From Gammaproteobacteria bacterium (GTDB taxonomy: Bacteria > Pseudomonadota > Gammaproteobacteria > Pseudomonadales > Pseudohongiellaceae): DNA of 36,994 nucleotides. Positions 17,546 to 26,174 of this stretch are shown here, piece after piece. Location: contig JAPORB010000190.1 in NCBI GenBank assembly GCA_026710425.1, positions 1-36,994 on the forward strand, written 5' to 3'. Position numbers and translations under genes: made by a program. How positions within the stretch are numbered: the stretch's first letter is position 1; the number at the start of each line of letters is the position of its first letter. The notes under the pieces are model-generated. The model was given only the letters and a program-made list of their open reading frames with translations, was not told where the DNA came from and did no database searches.

Positions 17546-18511
17546 ATGGAGAAGATGATGATCAGCGAGACGGCATGTCGGGCAACCGAACTTGATGTAA
17601 TGGCGGCGAAAGTAGCCGAGTCAGCGGCCCGGTTGCCGCAAATCGAGGAGGGAACACCTGAACAGGCCCGGGCTTTCAGGGCAGAGAGAGGCAATCCGTT
17701 CGCCCCCGCACCCTGTGAGCTACACAGCATTATTGACCTCAACATTCCCATCCGTCGAGGGTCAGTGAATGCCCGCCAGTATGTGCCTACCGCGGACAGT
17801 GTTGGTCGAGGTTGTTTCGTATACTTCCATGGCGGAGGCTTTGTGCTTTCTACCGTGGATGATTACGATACTGTCACTCAGCGTTTGGCCATGCATAGTG
17901 GCCGCACGGTGATTTCTATAGATTATGAACGTGCACCAGAGAACAAGATCAAGTCCATTCACCAAGATGGATATGATGCCTGGTGTTGGATTGCCGAGCA
18001 TGGGGAGGAATTGGGAATCGACAGTTCCAGACTGGCTGTTGGTGGCGACAGTGCTGGAGGTAATTTAACCGTAGCTGTGACGCTAGCCTGCAAGCGGAAC
18101 GGGGCTCCTATGCCAGTGCAGCAGGTTCTGATTTATCCCTCGGTAGACCCGACCATGAAATTTCCTTCTATTCAGGAGTTTGCCTCAGGTTATTTGCTCA
18201 CCCGACCAGGCATGGACTGGTTTCGCAGCCATTACCTTGAATCGCCCGAGCAGGTCAAGGACCCTGAGCTGCAATTTCTGAAGCAAGATTTGAGTGGTCT
18301 GCCGTCGGCAATTCTGATTACGGCGGGATTCGATCCACTACGGGACGAGGGTCAAGCCTATGCGGACAGGTTGCAGCAATTTGGGGTATCGGTTACTCAC
18401 TGGTGTTATACCGATATGATCCATGCATTCCTCTCCTTTGCTGGCGGTATTGCTGCGGGTGAGGATGCAATCAGACGAATTGGTACCAGTCTGAAGCAGG
18501 TATTGGCCTGA
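17546..18511 (+). CDS. HSL-type (family IV) alpha/beta-hydrolase esterase
   Basis: The 321-residue protein has the oxyanion motif HGGGF at 95-99, the nucleophile motif GGDSAGGN with Ser169, AGFDPLRDEG with the catalytic Asp263, and DMIHAF with His293. It lacks a signal peptide, so it is cytoplasmic. Family members hydrolyse short-chain esters. ATG 17546 is chosen because GGGAG lies 5 bases upstream and the protein then has the normal family length; the frame is open to 17291 only because it overlaps the preceding gene. It sits 17 bases after the DUF4105/Lnb-like gene, which suggests one operon and perhaps a lipid-related role for both. Confidence 0.92.
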   Translation: MEKMMISETACRATELDVMAAKVAESAARLPQIEEGTPEQARAFRAERGNPFAPAPCELHSIIDLNIPIRRGSVNARQYVPTADSVGRGCFVYFHGGGFVLSTVDDYDTVTQRLAMHSGRTVISIDYERAPENKIKSIHQDGYDAWCWIAEHGEELGIDSSRLAVGGDSAGGNLTVAVTLACKRNGAPMPVQQVLIYPSVDPTMKFPSIQEFASGYLLTRPGMDWFRSHYLESPEQVKDPELQFLKQDLSGLPSAILITAGFDPLRDEGQAYADRLQQFGVSVTHWCYTDMIHAFLSFAGGIAAGEDAIRRIGTSLKQVLA

Positions 18512-18597
18512 TGGTTGACCCACTGTTGCAACTACTGGTTGCCAAGTTCTACCTTCCGTCTTAACCCCGAATATTGCACTGGCAGGAGCAGATTGGG

Positions 18598-18624
18598 AAA
18601 AAGACCGAACCCGAAGGCTCGGTC
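18598..18624 (-). terminator. Intrinsic terminator of pal, with a UUCG tetraloop
   Basis: Read on the minus strand, GACCGAGCC pairs with GGTTCGGTC (nine pairs, one of them G-U) around the loop TTCG, and five T follow at once. The UUCG tetraloop is an exceptionally stable RNA loop. It lies 20 bases past the pal stop codon. On the plus strand there is no T-run, so it does not obviously stop the esterase transcript arriving from the other side. Confidence 0.85.
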
Positions 18625-18644
18625 AGTTCTTCCAAAATCGGTTG

Positions 18645-19169
18645 TCAGGGATCGACGATTTCGACTCGGCGGTTGCGCTGGTACGCAGTTTCATTGGTGC
18701 CACGGTCAGTCGGTTGTTCCTCACCATAACTGACAGTTTCAAGCTGACTGCGTGCTGCGCCATTCACGATCAGGTAGTTCAGGATACTGTTGGCCCGCCG
18801 CTCACCAAGCGCGAGATTATATTCCCGAGTGCCGCGTTCATCAGCATGGCCTTCCAGGCGCACGCTGCGGTCTGGGTTGGCCGCCAGGTCGCGTGCATGA
18901 TAGGTCAGTGTGTCCCGATCCTCATCGCGAATATCTGCAATGTCAAAGTCAAAGTAAAAAACCCTTGTCGCCAGAGCTGAACGACGTGCTTGCTCCTCAG
19001 CTGCTGCCGCACGGGCTGCTGCCGCTTCGGCCTCACTTTGGGAGTTATCTGTGGGTTCGGGTTCTTGTGTCATCCCGGTATCGACTTCCTCGCTGGTAGA
19101 ACTACAGCCAACGAATATGCTCAGTGTTAAGATCAGCAGTGCCAATTTTGTTAATTGAGTTATTTTCAT
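18645..19169 (-). CDS. pal: Peptidoglycan-associated lipoprotein (Pal/OmpA family)
   Basis: The 174-residue protein starts with a lipoprotein signal (lipobox FVGC, Cys22). A short acidic and Ala-rich linker follows (about 30-65), then an OmpA-like domain that binds peptidoglycan: FYFDFDIADIRDEDRD, LEGHADERGTREYNLALGERRA and NRRVEI. The GHADERGTREYN core is typical of Pal of the Tol-Pal system, which links the outer membrane to the cell wall. AGGAG lies 5 bases before the ATG. Unusually, no tolB, tolA, tolQ or tolR is next to it: the 0.9 kb upstream has no gene, and a good terminator follows. It is either the true pal moved away from the tol cluster or a paralog. Confidence 0.88.
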   Translation of the reverse strand: MKITQLTKLALLILTLSIFVGCSSTSEEVDTGMTQEPEPTDNSQSEAEAAAARAAAAEEQARRSALATRVFYFDFDIADIRDEDRDTLTYHARDLAANPDRSVRLEGHADERGTREYNLALGERRANSILNYLIVNGAARSQLETVSYGEEQPTDRGTNETAYQRNRRVEIVDP

Positions 19170-20107
19170 AACAACTCCTGAAAGAAAGTAAGGCGGTCTC
19201 TAAATTCAATAAGTGGCTTAAAAATGCACCAGTCTCAATGCATGAGGTATGTTACCCCATATAATTGTAAAATTCTATCATTTTTCGCAGAGATTTGCCA
19301 ATATTTCAAGTAGCCGTGCCAAGTCAATTTGTCTGGTTCCCATCAACCGGGAAGACGTTTTAGCAAATCATCTGCCTGATGCTCTCTTTATCATCGGCAG
19401 CAAGTGGTCAGATCTTGACCATGACATTCGAATCACTTTTGTCGAAGGCAATGGCTTGTCCTTTGATACCCTAAAACCGAGGACCAGTTAGGCAGTGGTA
19501 CGGTAAGGCTTCAAGACCACTAGAGGCTACTTTGATGCCACTTTTTGCGGATTCTGTGGCCAGTAGATAATGTTGTAGTGGGAAGTGGAGGTGTCAGTTT
19601 ATGGTCATCTTGGCCGCCAAGTAGCAGGAACAACAGGTGTGCTATCATTACGAACTTGATGCTCCACAAACACAATGTCAGAAGTGTTGGCAGAGAGGTT
19701 CTATGCTCAGTCAAGACCCGCCGATGTCGGGTCTGAGTGAGACAAGGCTGGCGGCCAAGCCTGGCCCAAACTCCTATTGATGGCGATGAAGGCCCCTCTG
19801 CTGGCGGATTGATTCTGATCCGGCAGCCGGGCCTGAATGAGAAGTGCACGATCTATCTATGTCTGCGCGGTCGATGCGAACGACTCAGACGGAAATCAAC
19901 ACGATGTTGCGGCCAGTCTTGAATACTGACTTTGCTCTCGCCAGGATCTACTCGGACAAAGGTTGATCTTCAGGCTGCTGATTAGGTTGAAAACAAGACT
20001 TTAAACTCCAACACCACTGGTGTCCAATGTCATTAAAACCACCATAACTGAAAACAAGGTCACAATTGGTGCTCTTCAATTGTCTATTGCATGGGAGGTA
20101 TCGGGGC
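19170..20107. other. Gene-poor stretch upstream of pal
   Basis: About 940 bases hold no frame I can support on either strand. The pal promoter must lie close to 19170-19270, but I cannot assign hexamers with confidence. A 7-bp hairpin (AGACCCG at 19714-19720, CGGGTCT at 19728-19734) has no T-run. Short open frames here lack recognisable motifs and good start signals. Given the two decayed genes that follow, this may also be decayed coding DNA. Confidence 0.45.
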
Positions 20108-20659
20108 TTGACGCTCAAGTAGCTGGCAGAACCGCTGGGGTGTTCAACATCCACTATCGGCCTGGCATTTAAGGATTTGGTGACCTCGGAACTCGCTCAG
20201 ATCGAAACAGTTGGTCATAGCAAGACCCTGTCCTTCAATCATACTGGTATGCAGTTGTTCTACGAGGCAGCTGATGATCTAATGGTGTTAATTCCACCTG
20301 TGGATTGACATTATCTTGTACGCTTCAATAAGTCTCTGCCAGATTTGCCGCTGTCAGGTGAGCATGCGACGGCGAAGTTCTTGGGTAGTGAAGTACCCAA
20401 TACTATTCAAGAGTATGCAACCACCCGCGAGCATTTCTAGAAACTTATTCGAACGAAATGTCTGGATGTTTCCCCTGGAGAAGATTGGGATGCCGTGGTG
20501 GATACCTGGAAGTACAATCTGGAAAATCTGATGAAAAACGGCATGGTTGATCCACTCTCTCTGTACTTTTATGAGTTTCTGCTTTACGAGTTGCCATCAG
20601 ATGAGACATCGGATGAAGAAAATGCCATGCATAACTTGCTGGAACAAAAAATAGGCTGA
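20108..20659 (+). pseudogene. Decayed secreted-protein gene, copy A
   Basis: A single frame from about TTG 20108 (GGGAGG 9 bases upstream) to TGA 20659 reads sensible protein apart from three in-frame stops: one in the leader, one after LMVLIPPVD and one after EYATTREHF. Recognisable blocks are LAFKDLVTSELAQIE, FYEAADDL and WKYNLENLMKNGMVDPLSL. I do not recognise the family. The same blocks recur in the copy at 20954-21501, which shows that both descend from one gene of about 180 residues. The leader has a Cys-Ser-Thr stretch after hydrophobic residues, as in an exported protein. The single frame with stops suggests fairly recent loss. Confidence 0.6.
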
Positions 20660-20953
20660 TAATGTAGATGAGTGGTTTCATATCTGATGTGAGAGCGTAA
20701 AAGGTTTGATGAGACTCTCCTGCATTAGGCCGCTCAGGGGCGTAAAAGCATGTTTCTGTAATGCCTTGTCGAAACCTCTATTCATGGTATGTTAGGATTT
20801 AGTCTAGGGCTGCCAAAACAGCAGTTTCTGCAAAGGCATAAATTACCTGATGCAATATTGATCAGGGCTGATGTCAAGTGCTCTTTATGTTATGCGGACC
20901 ACCTTATTTGAAAGTACTATCACAACTATTATATTTACTTTCTTTATGATGAT

Positions 20954-21501
20954 ATGTTCCAGAATCAAACACCCAAGCTACTGGCCGTGGTATTTTGGTG
21001 CTCAACATTTACTTCCGATCTAGCATTCAAAGAATTGGTTGTATCAGAATTTGCGTAGATCGAAAGCATGGACCGTAATAGGGTTCTGTCGTTTGAATCT
21101 CAAGGCAATATCCAGTTCTATGAGGCTGTTGAAAGGCTGATTATCAAGCCATCACATGTTCAAAATTTACCTATCTGTTGCCTCAAAGAGTCACATGGCA
21201 TACCGCGGGCAGGGGATCACGCAAGGGCAAGGATTACTAACAGTAAAAAGCTAAAGGTGCTGACATATTATACGACTCTAGTCGAACATATGCAGAGAAT
21301 GCTTAGCATTAAAAGTGTGAAGGAGGTTTCGCCTAAAAGTCAGATTAAGTTGTGGAAACATGGGTTTATAACCCTGAAATTCTGATGGGAAACGGCGCAT
21401 TAGATCCGCTTTCACTACTTTGTGGTATTTATTGGCATTTTTGCTTTGTCTGCGGAATGACTGAATATGGGCTACTGAATGAGGCTGGTGAGCTAGAGTA
21501 G
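20954..21501 (+). pseudogene. Decayed secreted-protein gene, copy B (paralog of copy A)
   Basis: From ATG 20954 the frame reads a hydrophobic leader (KLLAVVFWCSTFTSD) and then LAFKELVVSEFA. A TAG sits where copy A has CAG (Gln), and the frame continues with IESMDRNRVLSFESQGN and FYEAVERL. A frameshift lies between the middle and 21352, after which VETWVYNPEILMGNGALDPLSL matches the end of copy A. At DNA level 59 bases (from CAAGCTACTG in the leader) align with copy A without a gap. The family is unknown to me. The middle part shows little resemblance to copy A, so it may carry further changes. Confidence 0.6.
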
Positions 21502-21861
21502 CCACTGGTGAAAAATTTGGATGGTAATAGCCCCCTCTATTTCTATGAATCGGGCTGCTTCAGGTTGACTCTGAGGTATCAGCACTATCGGCATAAACTA
21601 TAAATCTCGTTTGCAACGTATTCATGGCAGACTGGATTGATTCCGCCAGCAGATTGAAATTGATTTATTCGTTGGAGGTTGATCAGCTATCTGCCTCTTG
21701 CCAATGGATAGTTTATTCGCAGCCCCATCAATGGTAAACTTTTCCTTCAATACCGATCGCTTGGATCGGAGGATTCTTCGGTCAGCCAAGTTGCCACTGT
21801 AGTTGGATTTGTGAATATTGTGATGTAGCGTTGCGATAAGCATGCTGCAAGGAGTATACCG
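21502..21861. other. Intergenic region before the acyl-CoA dehydrogenase operon
   Basis: No intact gene is present. Directly after copy B, 21505-21560 can be read as LVKN...SPLYFYES, which loosely resembles the end of copy A (LMKN...LSLYFYEF) and may be a third fragment. The promoter of the following operon should be within the last 150 bases, but no clear hexamers were found. A 6-bp inverted repeat (CCGATC/GATCGG) near 21755-21775 is too short to interpret. Confidence 0.35.
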
Positions 21862-23061
21862 GTGAATGCCGATTTTACAGCTGAAGAACTAGCATTTAAG
21901 GAAGAAGTTCGCACCTTCCTCAAGAATGAGTTTCCCGCCGATCTCAAGGCCAAAGTCGATGCCAGTGTTCGTTTGGGCAAAGAGGAAATGGTGCGCTGGC
22001 AAAAAATCCTCTATGAGAAGGGCTGGGCAGCACCTACCTGGCCAGTCGAGCATGGGGGCACTGGCTGGACCCATACTCAGTGCCATATTTTTGCCACCGA
22101 AATGGGCCTGTTCGGTGCACCGGAGCCAATACCTTTTGGTATCAAGATGGTGGCCCCGGTCATCATGGCCTATGGCACGGAAGAGCAGAAACAGCGTTTC
22201 CTGCCGGATATTCTTGCCAGCAATGTGTGGTGGTGTCAGGGCTACTCCGAGCCTAATGCCGGGTCCGATCTGGCCTCTCTGAAAACCTCAGCGGAGCGCC
22301 AAGGTGATCATTATATAGTGAATGGCTCCAAAACCTGGAATACCCTTGGTCAATATGCCGACTGGATCTTCTGTCTGGTACGAACAGACAACACTGTAAA
22401 AAAACAGGAAGGTATAAGTTTTCTGCTAATCGACATGAAATCCCCAGGCATTACCATAAAGCCAATTGAGTTGATAGATGGTTTTGCCGAGGTCAACGAG
22501 ATCTTCTTTGACGAGGTTAGGGTTCCGGTCGAAAACCTCATCGGAGAGGAAAATAAAGGTTGGACTTATGCCAAGGTGTTGTTGACTCATGAGCGAACCA
22601 GTATAGCCGGAGTGCCTCGCAGCAAACGCAGACTCAAGGCACTACGCAAGCTGGCAGCCGCCACCGACGATGGCCTTGGTGAGTTTATGAGCGAAAATCC
22701 AAGCTTCAACAAGCGAATTGCAGAGGTTGAGATTGAATTACAGGCACTGGAATACTCAGAGTTGAGGACACTGGCGGCACTGAATGTGGGCAAGGCTCCG
22801 GGTCCGGAGTCTTCAATTTTGAAGATTGTCGGGACGGTGCTGGCGCAACGGATAGATGAGCTGTTTCTGGAACTGGCCGGTTACAATGCGCTGCCCTATG
22901 TACCTGAGCAGTTTGAGGCTGGATTTGACGGCATGCCGCTTGGGCCTGGCACTACCGCCTCTACGGCACTGACTTATTTCAATAATCGCAAACAAAGTAT
23001 ATATGGCGGCTCCAACGAGGTTCAGCGCAATATTATCTGCAAGGCAGTCCTGGGTTTGTAA
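21862..23061 (+). CDS. Acyl-CoA dehydrogenase (subunit with an IVD-like catalytic Glu)
   Basis: The 399-residue protein has the full flavin acyl-CoA dehydrogenase layout: an N-terminal helical domain, the beta-domain signature WWCQGYSEPNAGSDLASLKT near 123-142, NGSKTWNT, and a C-terminal helical domain ending IYGGSNEVQRNII. The usual MCAD-type catalytic Glu (YEG) is Gly here, but Glu244 in LLTHERTSIAG sits where isovaleryl-CoA-type enzymes carry their base. It should oxidise an acyl-CoA to the 2-enoyl-CoA with FAD. It starts with GTG, with AAGGAG 7 bases upstream. It is the first gene of a five-gene operon, and the next gene encodes a second, shorter dehydrogenase that probably pairs with it. 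Confidence 0.93.
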   Translation: MNADFTAEELAFKEEVRTFLKNEFPADLKAKVDASVRLGKEEMVRWQKILYEKGWAAPTWPVEHGGTGWTHTQCHIFATEMGLFGAPEPIPFGIKMVAPVIMAYGTEEQKQRFLPDILASNVWWCQGYSEPNAGSDLASLKTSAERQGDHYIVNGSKTWNTLGQYADWIFCLVRTDNTVKKQEGISFLLIDMKSPGITIKPIELIDGFAEVNEIFFDEVRVPVENLIGEENKGWTYAKVLLTHERTSIAGVPRSKRRLKALRKLAAATDDGLGEFMSENPSFNKRIAEVEIELQALEYSELRTLAALNVGKAPGPESSILKIVGTVLAQRIDELFLELAGYNALPYVPEQFEAGFDGMPLGPGTTASTALTYFNNRKQSIYGGSNEVQRNIICKAVLGL

Positions 23062-23136
23062 GGCACACACCTTTCTCTTTGGGTCATACCTAGCTAGCAA
23101 GACTGCAAGCCATCTAAAAATAAACAGGGATAAATC

Positions 23137-24270
23137 GTGGATTTTTCTTATTCTGAAGTGCAACAGATGCTACAAAGTCAGGTGCAGAAGTTTGTGCGGG
23201 AGCGTTATGACTTCGAGACACGCAATGCGCTTGTTGCCAGTGAAAAAGGCTATAGTGAGGAGTTCTGGAAATTATTTGCAGAACTTGGCTGGCTGGCGGT
23301 TCCGTTTACCGAAGAGGAGGGTGGACTGGGTGGTTCAGCCATTGACCTCATGGTGATGATGGAAGAGTTTGGCAAGGCCAATTTGGTCGAGCCCTATACT
23401 GCCAATGCCGTTCTTGCCGGTACTGCGGTGGCACAGCTGGCTGAGGGCCCCGGCAAGCAAGATCTGGTGAACAGCATTATGGCAGGCGAGCGGCAACTGG
23501 CTCTGGCCTACCTTGAACCTCAGTCCCGCTATAACCCTTTTAATGTGGAAACCTTGGCAGTAGCCGAAGGTGATATTGTAAAGATAAATGGCAGTAAGAC
23601 CGGGGTATTGGGTGGGGCAGTGGCTGATCAGTTTATTGTCATCGCTCGCGAGTTCGGGGAGACCAGGGATCGCAATGGATTGTCGGCGTTTCTGGTAGAT
23701 GCTGAAGCTGAGGGCGTTATCCGCCGCAACTATCCAACGGTGGACGGCAAGCGTGCCGCTGAACTTGAGTTTGCCAATCTAAGGATTGCGACCAATGCCC
23801 GCCTAGGGATAGCGGGAGAAGCGGCTACTGGGTTGCAGCTTGCTGTGGACAAGGCTACCGTCAGTGCGTGCGCTGAGGCGGTGGGTGCGCTGGAAGTTCT
23901 GTTGCAAAAGACTGTGGAATACACCAAAACCCGTAAGCAGTTTGGCACGGCTATTGCCACCTTTCAGGCACTGCAGCATCGAATGGCTGACATGTTTATT
24001 GAATGCCAGCTGGCTCGATCCATTGTGATCATGGCAGCAATGGCACTGGACAGTCAGGAAGGCGAAAAGGAAAAAACCCGAGCCGTATCAGCGGCGAAAA
24101 GCCGTCTGGGAAAGGCCATAAAGGTTATCGGGCAGGAGGCCATCCAGATACATGGAGGCATTGGCATGACCAATGAGCTGGATGTAGGGCATTTGTTCAA
24201 GCGTGTTACGGCACTGGATCTGCAGTTCGGGGATGGTGAGTATCATACCGAACGTTACGCCAGTCTGTAA
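23137..24270 (+). CDS. Acyl-CoA dehydrogenase family protein (probable partner subunit)
   Basis: The 377-residue protein is a shorter acyl-CoA dehydrogenase: an N-terminal helical part with LGWLAVPFTEEEGGLGG, a beta domain with VKINGSKTGVLGG, and a C-terminal block TRKQFGTAIATFQALQHRMADM then QIHGGIGMTNELDVGHLFKR. At the two places where the catalytic Glu can occur it has neither: the helix reads VDKATVSACAEAVG, and the C-terminus has no YEG. In mycobacterial steroid-degrading FadE pairs, such inactive-looking subunits form alpha2-beta2 enzymes with an active partner. GTG 23137 has AGGGA about 6 bases upstream. The gap to the previous gene is 75 bases. Confidence 0.9.
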   Translation: MDFSYSEVQQMLQSQVQKFVRERYDFETRNALVASEKGYSEEFWKLFAELGWLAVPFTEEEGGLGGSAIDLMVMMEEFGKANLVEPYTANAVLAGTAVAQLAEGPGKQDLVNSIMAGERQLALAYLEPQSRYNPFNVETLAVAEGDIVKINGSKTGVLGGAVADQFIVIAREFGETRDRNGLSAFLVDAEAEGVIRRNYPTVDGKRAAELEFANLRIATNARLGIAGEAATGLQLAVDKATVSACAEAVGALEVLLQKTVEYTKTRKQFGTAIATFQALQHRMADMFIECQLARSIVIMAAMALDSQEGEKEKTRAVSAAKSRLGKAIKVIGQEAIQIHGGIGMTNELDVGHLFKRVTALDLQFGDGEYHTERYASL

Positions 24271-24337
24271 TCCATGACTTTGCTTGCTAACACTACTGAC
24301 GAGCTAACCTGCCTGACATGCGAGCTACTGCGGTAAC

Positions 24338-25045
24338 ATGAGCGAGTTAGTTCTAATAAGACACGGGCAGGCATCCTTTGGTGCGGCTTCCTATGACAAG
24401 CTCAGTGACCAGGGTTTTGAACAGGTACGCCTGTTGAGTAGGCATCTACAGGACAGAGGAATCAGTTTTGATCATCTAGTGAGTGGTTCCTTGCAACGTC
24501 AGCAGGAAACGGCGAGGGAGTTGTTGCCTTTAATCAAAGGTTCTGCACCAGTGGTTGAGCTGGACCCGGAACTGAATGAATATAGTGCTGATGCGGTGAT
24601 CAAACTTTATCTGCGTCAGCATAACAAGGATGAGGCTATGAGAGATATGGAATGGCCCATTCGTGATGTTCGATTGTTTCAGCGAATTTTTGATGCAGCC
24701 ACGGCCAGATGGGTCGCAAATGAACTTGAGCCTGATGGTGAGGAATCCGGCTTTGAGCGATTTGAGGAATTTCAGTCCAGAGTGCATGGTGTTACAGATG
24801 CACTGATGAAGCGTTTCCCTAGGGGGTGTCAGGTGCTGATATCCACCTCGGGAGGTGTAATCGCCCTTGCAATGCAGCGTGTGCTGGGCTTTTCCAACCC
24901 GCAGGCAATAGCAACCAATTGGATGGTTTACAACAGTTCTATTACCCGCATACGCTACGGCGGAGGTCGTGTGTCACTCGACCAGTTCAACAGTCTGCCA
25001 CATCTGGAACTGCCGCATCGTCAACATCTGATTACTCACCGTTGA
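24338..25045 (+). CDS. Histidine phosphatase family protein (phosphoglycerate-mutase-like)
   Basis: The 235-residue protein starts with the phosphohistidine motif LVLIRHGQAS (Arg8, His9, Gly10). It continues with FDHLVSGSLQRQQETA, which carries the second conserved Arg, a Glu in the ELDPELNEY region, and STSGGVIALAM, where many relatives have the second catalytic His (often GHG) but this one shows Ser-Gly-Gly. The role could be a metabolite or CoA-linked phosphatase. It lies inside the acyl-CoA operon, 67 bases after one gene and 12 before the next, a gene order I recall from other proteobacteria. The ribosome binding site is weak. Confidence 0.88.
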   Translation: MSELVLIRHGQASFGAASYDKLSDQGFEQVRLLSRHLQDRGISFDHLVSGSLQRQQETARELLPLIKGSAPVVELDPELNEYSADAVIKLYLRQHNKDEAMRDMEWPIRDVRLFQRIFDAATARWVANELEPDGEESGFERFEEFQSRVHGVTDALMKRFPRGCQVLISTSGGVIALAMQRVLGFSNPQAIATNWMVYNSSITRIRYGGGRVSLDQFNSLPHLELPHRQHLITHR

Positions 25046-25057
25046 GAGAAGCTTTGA

Positions 25058-26137
25058 ATGAATACTGAACGGCTAGCCGACAAGGCAGGGGACATTCGTG
25101 CCGGAGAAGAGTTAGATATCGATCGACTCAAAAGTTATCTGGAGCCAGTCCTCGGCAGTAAGGCGGCAACAATTAATGTCCGGCAGTTTCCTGGTGGGCA
25201 CTCAAATCTAACCTACCACCTGCAAAGTGGTGAAGAGTCGTGGGTGATGCGTCGCCCGCCATTCGGATCCAGGGTAAAGTCTGCTCATGACATGTCGCGG
25301 GAGTACCGAATCCTTTCAGCATTGAAGGATATCTACCCCTATGGGCCTGAGCCGGTTCATTTTTGTGACGATCACGAAGTCATCGGGTGTGATTTTTATC
25401 TGATGCATTACATCAAGGGGCTGGTAATCCGCCGACAGTACCCCAGTGGTTTGGACCTGTCCGCTGATCAGGTGCGGCAGCAATTGTTCAATTTTGTTGA
25501 TGTGCTGAGTGATTTGCATTCAGTTGATCTCGCCGCCGCTGGTCTGGAAAATTTTGGCAGGCCTGAAGGCTATGTGCAGCGTCAGATAGATGGCTGGTGT
25601 CGACGCTGGTCCAATTCTCATACCCCGGACACAGTAAATGTGGACAACACGATGCAATGGTTGCAGGACCGCATTCCAGCAGATAGTGGCAGGGCTAGCG
25701 TGATTCATAATGACTACAAACTTGATAATGTGATTTTCAGTCTGGAAGATCCCTTGCAAGTGATTGGAGTGTTGGACTGGGAGATGGCCACCGTAGGAGA
25801 TCCTCTTATGGATCTGGGTTGCACTCTCGGGTATTGGGTACAAACCACGGATCCGGATTATTTCAGAAAATACCGCAATATGCCTTCGGATATGAAGGGA
25901 GCACCGAAACGCAAGGAGATCATTGAACGTTTCCAGCAACGCACTGGTTTGGTGGTAGATGATTTTGCATTTTATTTTTGCTTTGCCGTGTTTCGGCTAT
26001 GTGTGGTAGGGCAGCAGATTTATTACCGCTATTACCATGGGCACACCAAGGATGAACGCTTTGCCGGGTTTTTACAGAAGGCCTTTGTGCTACAGCGAAT
26101 GTGTGAACAGATTATGTGTGGTGAGATTACTGAGTAA
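25058..26137 (+). CDS. APH-type phosphotransferase (ACAD10/11-like kinase domain)
   Basis: The 359-residue protein has the aminoglycoside-phosphotransferase/choline-kinase fold: FPGGHSNLTYHL (nucleotide loop near 44-55), SWVMRRPPFG, the catalytic loop IHNDYKLDN with His217, Asp219 and Asn224, and the metal-binding DWEMATVGDPLMDLG starting at Asp240. Relatives sit next to or are fused to acyl-CoA dehydrogenases (as in animal ACAD10/ACAD11, where the kinase phosphorylates 4-hydroxy acyl-CoAs). By analogy, this gene plus the neighbouring dehydrogenases may process hydroxy acyl-CoAs; that is an inference. GAGAG lies 9 bases before the ATG, and the gap to the previous gene is 12 bases. Confidence 0.92.
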   Translation: MNTERLADKAGDIRAGEELDIDRLKSYLEPVLGSKAATINVRQFPGGHSNLTYHLQSGEESWVMRRPPFGSRVKSAHDMSREYRILSALKDIYPYGPEPVHFCDDHEVIGCDFYLMHYIKGLVIRRQYPSGLDLSADQVRQQLFNFVDVLSDLHSVDLAAAGLENFGRPEGYVQRQIDGWCRRWSNSHTPDTVNVDNTMQWLQDRIPADSGRASVIHNDYKLDNVIFSLEDPLQVIGVLDWEMATVGDPLMDLGCTLGYWVQTTDPDYFRKYRNMPSDMKGAPKRKEIIERFQQRTGLVVDDFAFYFCFAVFRLCVVGQQIYYRYYHGHTKDERFAGFLQKAFVLQRMCEQIMCGEITE

Positions 26138-26174
26138 CTGCTGCATTGATTGGAAACCTTGGCAGTAACTTATT

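Noticed and set aside
19249-19491. 80-codon plus-strand frame in the gene-poor region
   Set aside because: No recognisable domain and no start signal; probably decayed or random DNA.
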